Assembly (NCBI GenBank): GCA_030612785.1
Contig: JAUWNF010000122.1
Span: forward strand, 1-8,575
Reading direction: 5' to 3'
Length of the DNA: 8,575 nt
Source: Phycisphaerales bacterium
GTDB taxonomy: Bacteria > Planctomycetota > Phycisphaerae > UBA1845
The notes beneath the pieces are model-generated. The model was given only the letters and a program-made list of their open reading frames with translations, made no database searches and had not been told where the DNA came from. How positions within the stretch are numbered: the first letter of the stretch is position 1; every line of letters begins with the position of its first letter. The translations under genes and the position numbers were made by a program. Positions 4,995 to 8,575 of the stretch are shown here, piece by piece.

Positions 4995-5863
4995 CTAAAG
5001 AACCTGTTCGTATCGCCGCAATCCCGTCCCTGCCCGAGCGTGCCGACGACGCCCACAAGGGCGAGGTCGGGCGCATTCTCATCATCGGCGGGCGGATGAA
5101 CGAATGCGGCATGGTGGGTGCTCCCGCACTGGCTGCCAACGCCGCTTTGCGCGTCGGCGCCGGGCTACTGCAGATTCTGACCACCGCCGAGGCTCAGCCT
5201 ACGATCGCCCGGTTGGCCCCTTGCGCGACCACGCGGCGCTTCTCTCCCGAGGGACCGCCGCCGAGCACCATCGCCGTCGAGTTCGGTGCGGACGTGGTGG
5301 CCCTCGGGCCGGGGCTGGACCCTGCGTTCAGCGCCGACGTCATCCTGGAACTGCTCAAAGATTACTCGGGCAGCGGCGGCATCGACGCCGACGGCCTGAA
5401 CACGCTGGCCGCCGCCGGACGCTGGGAGGCCTCCTGGCCTCACCAGGTGGTCCTCACCCCCCACCCCGGCGAGTTGAAGCGCCTGGTCCGCGGTTTGAAG
5501 ATTGACACTAACCTGGAGGACCGTGAGCGCGCCGCCACCGATCTGGCTTTGCGAACCCAGGCGGCCGTCGTGCTCAAGGGCGCCGGGACGGTGGTGACCG
5601 ATGGCGAACGCCTCTACGTGAATCAGACCGGGAATTCAGGCATGGCTACAGCCGGCTCTGGTGACGTGCTCACCGGCATCATCGCCGGACTACTGGGTCA
5701 GCAAATGAGCCGCGTCGACGCCACGGTTCTGGGCGTCTACCTGCACGGGCTGGCCGGCGACATCGGCGCGGAGGAACTCGGCCGCCTGTCGCTAATGGCC
5801 TGGGACCTGCTCGACTTCATCCCCGAAGCGATTCTCGAACTCGAACCCGAGGAATCGGAGTGA
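4991..5863 (+). CDS. nnrD: ADP/ATP-dependent (S)-NAD(P)H-hydrate dehydratase
   Basis: The product has 290 residues. It dehydrates the damaged hydrate NAD(P)HX back to NAD(P)H using a nucleotide, in the cytoplasm. The ribokinase-like fold shows HKGEVGRILIIGG (22-34), GAPALAANAALRVGAGLL (43-60), ALGPGLD (104-110), the DADGLN magnesium/substrate loop (132-137), LTPHPGELKRL (155-165), VVLKGAGTVVTDG (193-205) and NSGMATAGSGDVLTGIIAGL (215-234); the last loop holds the catalytic aspartate of the GSGD motif. In many bacteria this domain is fused to the YjeF_N epimerase (NnrE); here it is a single-domain protein and the epimerase must lie elsewhere. The Shine-Dalgarno is weak (GAG at 4980-4982); coupling to larB through the 4941-4994 frame is possible. 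The sequence is complete, with no broken motif. Confidence 0.95.
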   Translation: MTKEPVRIAAIPSLPERADDAHKGEVGRILIIGGRMNECGMVGAPALAANAALRVGAGLLQILTTAEAQPTIARLAPCATTRRFSPEGPPPSTIAVEFGADVVALGPGLDPAFSADVILELLKDYSGSGGIDADGLNTLAAAGRWEASWPHQVVLTPHPGELKRLVRGLKIDTNLEDRERAATDLALRTQAAVVLKGAGTVVTDGERLYVNQTGNSGMATAGSGDVLTGIIAGLLGQQMSRVDATVLGVYLHGLAGDIGAEELGRLSLMAWDLLDFIPEAILELEPEESE

Positions 5864-5933
5864 CGAGCGGGAATTGCGGATTCCAGGGCAGCTTCGACGC
5901 TGAGCGCAGCGCCCAAGCCCTCAACGCCTATCC

Positions 5934-6000
5934 GCGGCCTGAGTCCACCGAAGACCGTGATTTGAGCACATATCCCCGACCCGCGGTGGACTTCGGCCGT
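5934..6000. other. Stem-loop A in the nnrD-recQ intergenic region
   Basis: AGTCCACCG (5942-5950) pairs perfectly with CGGTGGACT (5984-5992). After one G-T wobble and one mismatch, CGGCC-side pairing resumes (5935-5939 with 5995-5999) plus a terminal wobble, so 16 of 17 positions pair around a 33-base loop. It begins 70 bases after the nnrD stop. No T-run follows, so a rho-independent terminator is not supported. Confidence 0.5.
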
Positions 6001-6014
6001 AAAGCTTGCCGGAG

Positions 6015-6039
6015 CGTGCGGACTTTGCCGGACCGCACG
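6015..6039. other. Stem-loop B in the nnrD-recQ intergenic region
   Basis: CGTGCGG (6015-6021) and CCGCACG (6033-6039) form a perfect 7-bp stem with an 11-base loop. Alone it could be chance in GC-rich DNA, but it lies exactly between stem-loops A and C. Confidence 0.35.
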
Positions 6040-6046
6040 GACGCCG

Positions 6047-6132
6047 GATCCGAGCCCCGAGCGCAAGCGCGCGGGTCAGATGACCTGCGGGCTATCCACA
6101 GAGACCCCGCGCTGGCGCTTGGGGCTCGGATC
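6047..6132. other. Near-perfect long hairpin C upstream of recQ
   Basis: GATCCGAGCCCC (6047-6058) is an exact reverse complement of GGGGCTCGGATC (6121-6132). Pairing continues inward: a G-T wobble, 5 bp (6060-6064 with 6115-6119), one mismatch, 6 bp (6066-6071 with 6108-6113), one mismatch and 2 more bp. About 26 of 28 positions pair around a 30-base loop (6075-6104). The loop carries CTATCCACA (6092-6100), one base from the DnaA box TTATCCACA. The hairpin ends about 55 bases before the candidate recQ promoter. It is far longer than a normal terminator stem and lacks a T-run. It may be a structured RNA, a cruciform element or a small palindromic mobile element; the sequence does not decide. 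Confidence 0.65.
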
Positions 6133-6186
6133 AACCCCCGCCGATTCTGTCACGGACCCGCCCCACCCAAGCCGGCTGCAATCGGC

Positions 6187-6215
6187 TCGACGGGATTGCC
6201 GGGCACCAGTATCAT
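6187..6215 (+). promoter_or_regulatory. Candidate recQ promoter
   Basis: TCGACG (6187-6192, 4 of 6 to the -35) and TATCAT (6210-6215, 5 of 6 to the -10) are 17 bases apart. Transcription would start near 6222, about 26 bases before the recQ ATG and downstream of the hairpin cluster, so the hairpins would not be in this mRNA. Confidence 0.45.
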
Positions 6216-6247
6216 ACACTCATCAACCGCTTAGATCGCGTGGGGAC

Positions 6248-8185
6248 ATGACGACAGCCTCCGCCAACATGCCGAAGCGTGCGGCCGACCAACTGCCGGC
6301 CATCGTCGAGAAATACTGGGGCTACACGTCGTTGCGCCCCATGCAGCTCGAAGCCATGACCGCAGCCGTGGAGCGTCGCGACGCCCTGGTGGTTCTGCCG
6401 ACCGGTGGAGGAAAATCGCTGTGCTACCAGGCTCCGGCCCTTCTGTCTGACAAGCCCACGGTGGTTCTGTCGCCACTCATCGCCCTGATGAAGGACCAGG
6501 TGGACCCACTCATTCAGCGCGGCATCGCTGCGGCGTACCTGAACAGCAGCCTGGACCCCGACGATCGCCGGCGGGTCTGCGACGGCATCCGCCGCGGAGA
6601 GTATAGACTCATCTTTGTAGCGCCGGAGCGCTTTTCGTCGCCGGGCTTCTTCGAGTTGCTGGGCCAGTCCGGCGTCGGCGCGTTCGCCATCGACGAGGCC
6701 CATTGCATCAGTCACTGGGGCCATGACTTCCGGGCCGAATACCGGCAACTGGGCCAGCTCAAGCAGCGTTGTCCCGACGTTCCGGTACAAGCCTTCACCG
6801 CCACGGCTACGCCGCGCGTCCGCGACGACATCATCGCTCAGTTGGGTCTGAGCGAACCTGCGGTCTTGGTGGGTGACTTCTTCCGGCCCAACCTGGTTTA
6901 CCGGGTGCAGCGTCGTGGCTCGGGGTTCGGCGACGCTGTCGATGCCGTGCGCCAGCGGCCGGGCCAGGCGGGTATCGTCTACTGCATCCGTCGGGCCGAC
7001 GTCGACGCACTGACCGCCACGCTCAACAGCGAAGGCATCGCAACGGCCGGCTACCACGCCGGCATGTCCGATGAAGAGCGCCCGCGAATCCAGGATGCCT
7101 TTGCCGCGGGGCACGTAAACGTGATCGTCGCTACGGTAGCCTTCGGCATGGGCATCGACCGGGCTGACATCCGTTTCGTCATTCACGCGGCTATGCCAAA
7201 ATCGCTCGAGCAGTATCAGCAGGAGACCGGCCGGGCCGGCCGCGACGGGAAACCGGCCGAGTGCCTCCTGTTCTATTCCGGTGGCGACTTCGGCCTGTGG
7301 AAGAGCATCATTGACAATACGGAGGCAGCCAACCGCGATGAGCAGATCCGCATCCTGGGGCACATGTACCGCTATTGCACCGCTACCGGCTGCCGACATC
7401 GCAAGCTGGTCACCTACCTCGGCCAGGCCTGGGACCGGGCCTCGTGTGAAGCCTGCGACTTCTGCATTGAAGGTGCGGTTCCGCTGCCCGATTCGACGGT
7501 GATCGCCCAGAAGATCCTGTCCTGCGTCGTGCGCACCGGACAGCGGTTTGGCGCGGGCCACGTAGCCGACGTTCTGACCGGCAACGTCACACCGCGGGTC
7601 TCGGAACGCGGAGACGAGAAGCTAAGCACGTTCAACCTGCTGGGTGACCAACCCAAACCGGTGGTCATGCAGTGGGTGGACCAGCTTGTCGATCAAGACC
7701 TGCTGGCTCGCGATCCCGACTACCGAACACTCTCTCTCACGCCTCACGGAGGGGCGGTCTTGCACTCCGAAGCCGACGCCAATCTGTACGAGGTCGCCCA
7801 TTCCGGGAAGGGCAAGCAGCGTCGCCGAGAGAGGGCGACAGCGACCCCTACCGCCCCGCGAGCCGCGGGTTTCAGCCCGCGCGGTGATCCGCATACGACG
7901 CCCCGCCAACGGCGTGAGGAACGCCCCAGTCCCGTTGCCCCTCCGCGCCCCCTGGACTCCGACGAGCAGGAGTTGTTCGAGCAGTTGCGGGCCTTGCGCC
8001 GCCGCATCGCCGACGAGATGAGCGTGCCCGCTTTCGTGGTCTTTGGGGACAAGGCGCTTCGCGCCATGGCCCAAGCCCGCCCGACCACTGAGCGCGAAAT
8101 GCTGGCTGTCTGGGGCGTGGGCCCGGCCAAGTACGAGGCCTTCGGCGAGCAGTTCCTGGAAGTCATCCGCGAGTCGGCTTCGTAA
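6248..8185 (+). CDS. recQ: ATP-dependent DNA helicase RecQ
   Basis: A complete 645-residue 3'-5' DNA helicase of recombination and repair. Domains in order: the aromatic/Q-motif start YWGYTSLRPMQLEAM (23-37); Walker A GGGKS (53-57); SPLIALMKDQV (75-85); DEAH box (149-152) followed by the RecQ aromatic loop CISHWGHDFR; TATAT (183-187); FGMGIDRADIRFVIH (298-312); and QQETGRAGRDG (323-333). The zinc site is C381, C399, C402 and C405 in the pattern CR-x-CEACDFC. An RQC winged helix (about 413-515) follows, then an Arg/Pro-rich linker (about 517-565) and an HRDC domain (about 568-643, with WGVGPAKYEAFGEQFLEVI). The ATG at 6248 is preferred to an open upstream extension because homology begins near residue 15 and the extension covers the hairpins. 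The only ribosome-site-like GGGGA is too close to the ATG, so the start could instead be the ATG at 6269. Confidence 0.97.
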   Translation: MTTASANMPKRAADQLPAIVEKYWGYTSLRPMQLEAMTAAVERRDALVVLPTGGGKSLCYQAPALLSDKPTVVLSPLIALMKDQVDPLIQRGIAAAYLNSSLDPDDRRRVCDGIRRGEYRLIFVAPERFSSPGFFELLGQSGVGAFAIDEAHCISHWGHDFRAEYRQLGQLKQRCPDVPVQAFTATATPRVRDDIIAQLGLSEPAVLVGDFFRPNLVYRVQRRGSGFGDAVDAVRQRPGQAGIVYCIRRADVDALTATLNSEGIATAGYHAGMSDEERPRIQDAFAAGHVNVIVATVAFGMGIDRADIRFVIHAAMPKSLEQYQQETGRAGRDGKPAECLLFYSGGDFGLWKSIIDNTEAANRDEQIRILGHMYRYCTATGCRHRKLVTYLGQAWDRASCEACDFCIEGAVPLPDSTVIAQKILSCVVRTGQRFGAGHVADVLTGNVTPRVSERGDEKLSTFNLLGDQPKPVVMQWVDQLVDQDLLARDPDYRTLSLTPHGGAVLHSEADANLYEVAHSGKGKQRRRERATATPTAPRAAGFSPRGDPHTTPRQRREERPSPVAPPRPLDSDEQELFEQLRALRRRIADEMSVPAFVVFGDKALRAMAQARPTTEREMLAVWGVGPAKYEAFGEQFLEVIRESAS

Positions 8186-8430
8186 CACCGTAGCGGCGTC
8201 CGGGTAGCCGGCTCCGGCCGCGATGAACCTATGCCCGCCGGCGAACTGGTGGGCCGAAACCGGTTCTCGGACCCTCGGCCCTGACAAACTAGGCAAGCTG
8301 GGCAAACTGCGAGGCAAAATGAGCCCCGGAGACACCGTTTCCAAGCCGGGATCGACCCTCGCGCCTTACTTGGCGTCGGCCGCCGCGCCCAAGCTGGGTA
8401 TCGACGGCGACCTCAACAGGTGTCGGGGCC
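8186..8430. other. Intergenic stretch after recQ with no supported gene
   Basis: One + frame is open from an ATG at 8223 to the window end without a stop, but it has no ribosome site, shows no recognisable domain, and runs through the 22-bp array, so I do not call it. A short degenerate direct repeat is present: CAAACT at 8285-8290 and 8303-8308, each followed by AGGCAA (8291-8296 and 8312-8317). No intrinsic terminator with a T-run is visible after recQ. Confidence 0.5.
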
Positions 8431-8562
8431 GAGTACCTGCCCTACTCGGTCCGTGTACCTGCCTTACTCGGCCCGCGTACCACCCGTACGCTGTTCACGT
8501 ACCGCCCGTACGTGGTCCGCGTACCACCCGGACGCTGCCCGCGTTCCGGCCGTACGCGGAGC
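8431..8562. repeat. Six tandem 22-bp units, each an inverted repeat (iteron-like array)
   Basis: Units start at 8431, 8453, 8475, 8497, 8519 and 8541, each exactly 22 bp. Each unit is a 6-bp arm, a 5-bp C-rich spacer, a 6-bp complementary arm and a 5-bp linker. Arms are perfect in unit 3 (GCGTAC with GTACGC) and unit 4 (ACGTAC with GTACGT), 5 of 6 in units 1, 5 and 6, and 4 of 6 in unit 2. Arm changes are often compensated: A-T in place of C-G at arm position 2 in unit 1, and A-T in place of G-C at position 1 in unit 4. The period is not a multiple of three, which argues against coding. It is close to two helical turns, which would put the palindromes on one face of the DNA. Confidence 0.85.
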
Positions 8563-8575
8563 CGAGTCAAGTTGA

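Noticed and set aside
4213..5184. 323-codon - strand frame opposite larB and nnrD
   Set aside because: Shadow of GC-rich coding sequence; no domain seen.
6092..6100. CTATCCACA as a replication-origin DnaA box
   Set aside because: A single 8-of-9 match; about two are expected by chance in this window, and there is no cluster, AT-rich region or dnaA/dnaN neighbour.
5860..6234. 124-codon + frame starting GTG inside the nnrD stop, with GAGGA 6 bases upstream
   Set aside because: Its sequence shows no domain, is Pro/Arg/Ser-rich, and spans the three stem-loops and the recQ promoter. The ribosome-site match falls in Glu-rich nnrD codons.
6212..7561. 449-codon - strand frame opposite recQ
   Set aside because: It is a shadow of the strongly supported recQ gene; no family motifs.
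8194..8221. GC stem (GCGGC with GCCGC) just after recQ as terminator
   Set aside because: Only 5 bp pair cleanly, the loop is long, and no T-run follows.
8223..8575. Frame from ATG 8223 open to the window end
   Set aside because: No ribosome site and no domain, and the 22-bp period shifts frame in every unit. GC-rich DNA often leaves such frames open.

Overview
The window is 8.6 kb of GC-rich bacterial DNA with eight recognisable genes. Seven lie on the + strand and one, cut by the left edge, lies on the - strand. No rRNA, tRNA, CRISPR array, phage or insertion-sequence gene is visible. TTG/GTG starts, a LemA/TPM pair, a standalone NnrD and a dispersed-repeat motif often seen in soil and planctomycete-type genomes suggest an uncultured Planctomycetota-like organism. 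That assignment is inference and has low confidence.

Layout. 1-85 (-): first 28 codons of a glutamine-dependent NAD+ synthetase (nadE). 86-452: divergent intergenic region with an 18-nt-arm hairpin, a 16-bp direct repeat and candidate promoters for both sides. 453-1175: degenerate nucleotidyltransferase-like protein. 1176-1305: two arrays of 7-bp repeat units. 1306-2076: TPM-domain membrane protein whose start is uncertain, possibly because of a frameshift. 2063-2749: LemA protein with an N-terminal zinc ribbon, overlapping the TPM gene by 14 bp. 2864-3574: cytidylate-kinase-like P-loop protein. 3610-4119: YbhB/PEBP-family protein. 4186-4941: larB. 4991-5863: nnrD. 5864-6247: 384 non-coding bases with three packed stem-loops, the largest a near-perfect hairpin with 28-nt arms. 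6248-8185: recQ. 8186-8430: no supported gene. 8431-8562: six exact-length 22-bp tandem units, each a 6-5-6 inverted repeat plus a 5-bp linker.

How the genes fit together. The nucleotidyltransferase-like gene, TPM and LemA look like one membrane-associated unit; LemA and TPM are a recurrent bacterial pair. nadE, larB and nnrD all act on nicotinamide-type dinucleotides: NadE and LarB use the same substrate, nicotinic acid adenine dinucleotide, and NnrD repairs hydrated NAD(P)H. recQ is a complete DNA-repair helicase with its own candidate promoter.

The strongest unexplained signals are non-coding: the 22-bp palindromic array at the right edge, whose arms change in a compensatory way, and the triple-hairpin region upstream of recQ. 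Next come the heptamer-phased repeats before the TPM gene and the zinc-ribbon-LemA/TPM/nucleotidyltransferase-like cluster.
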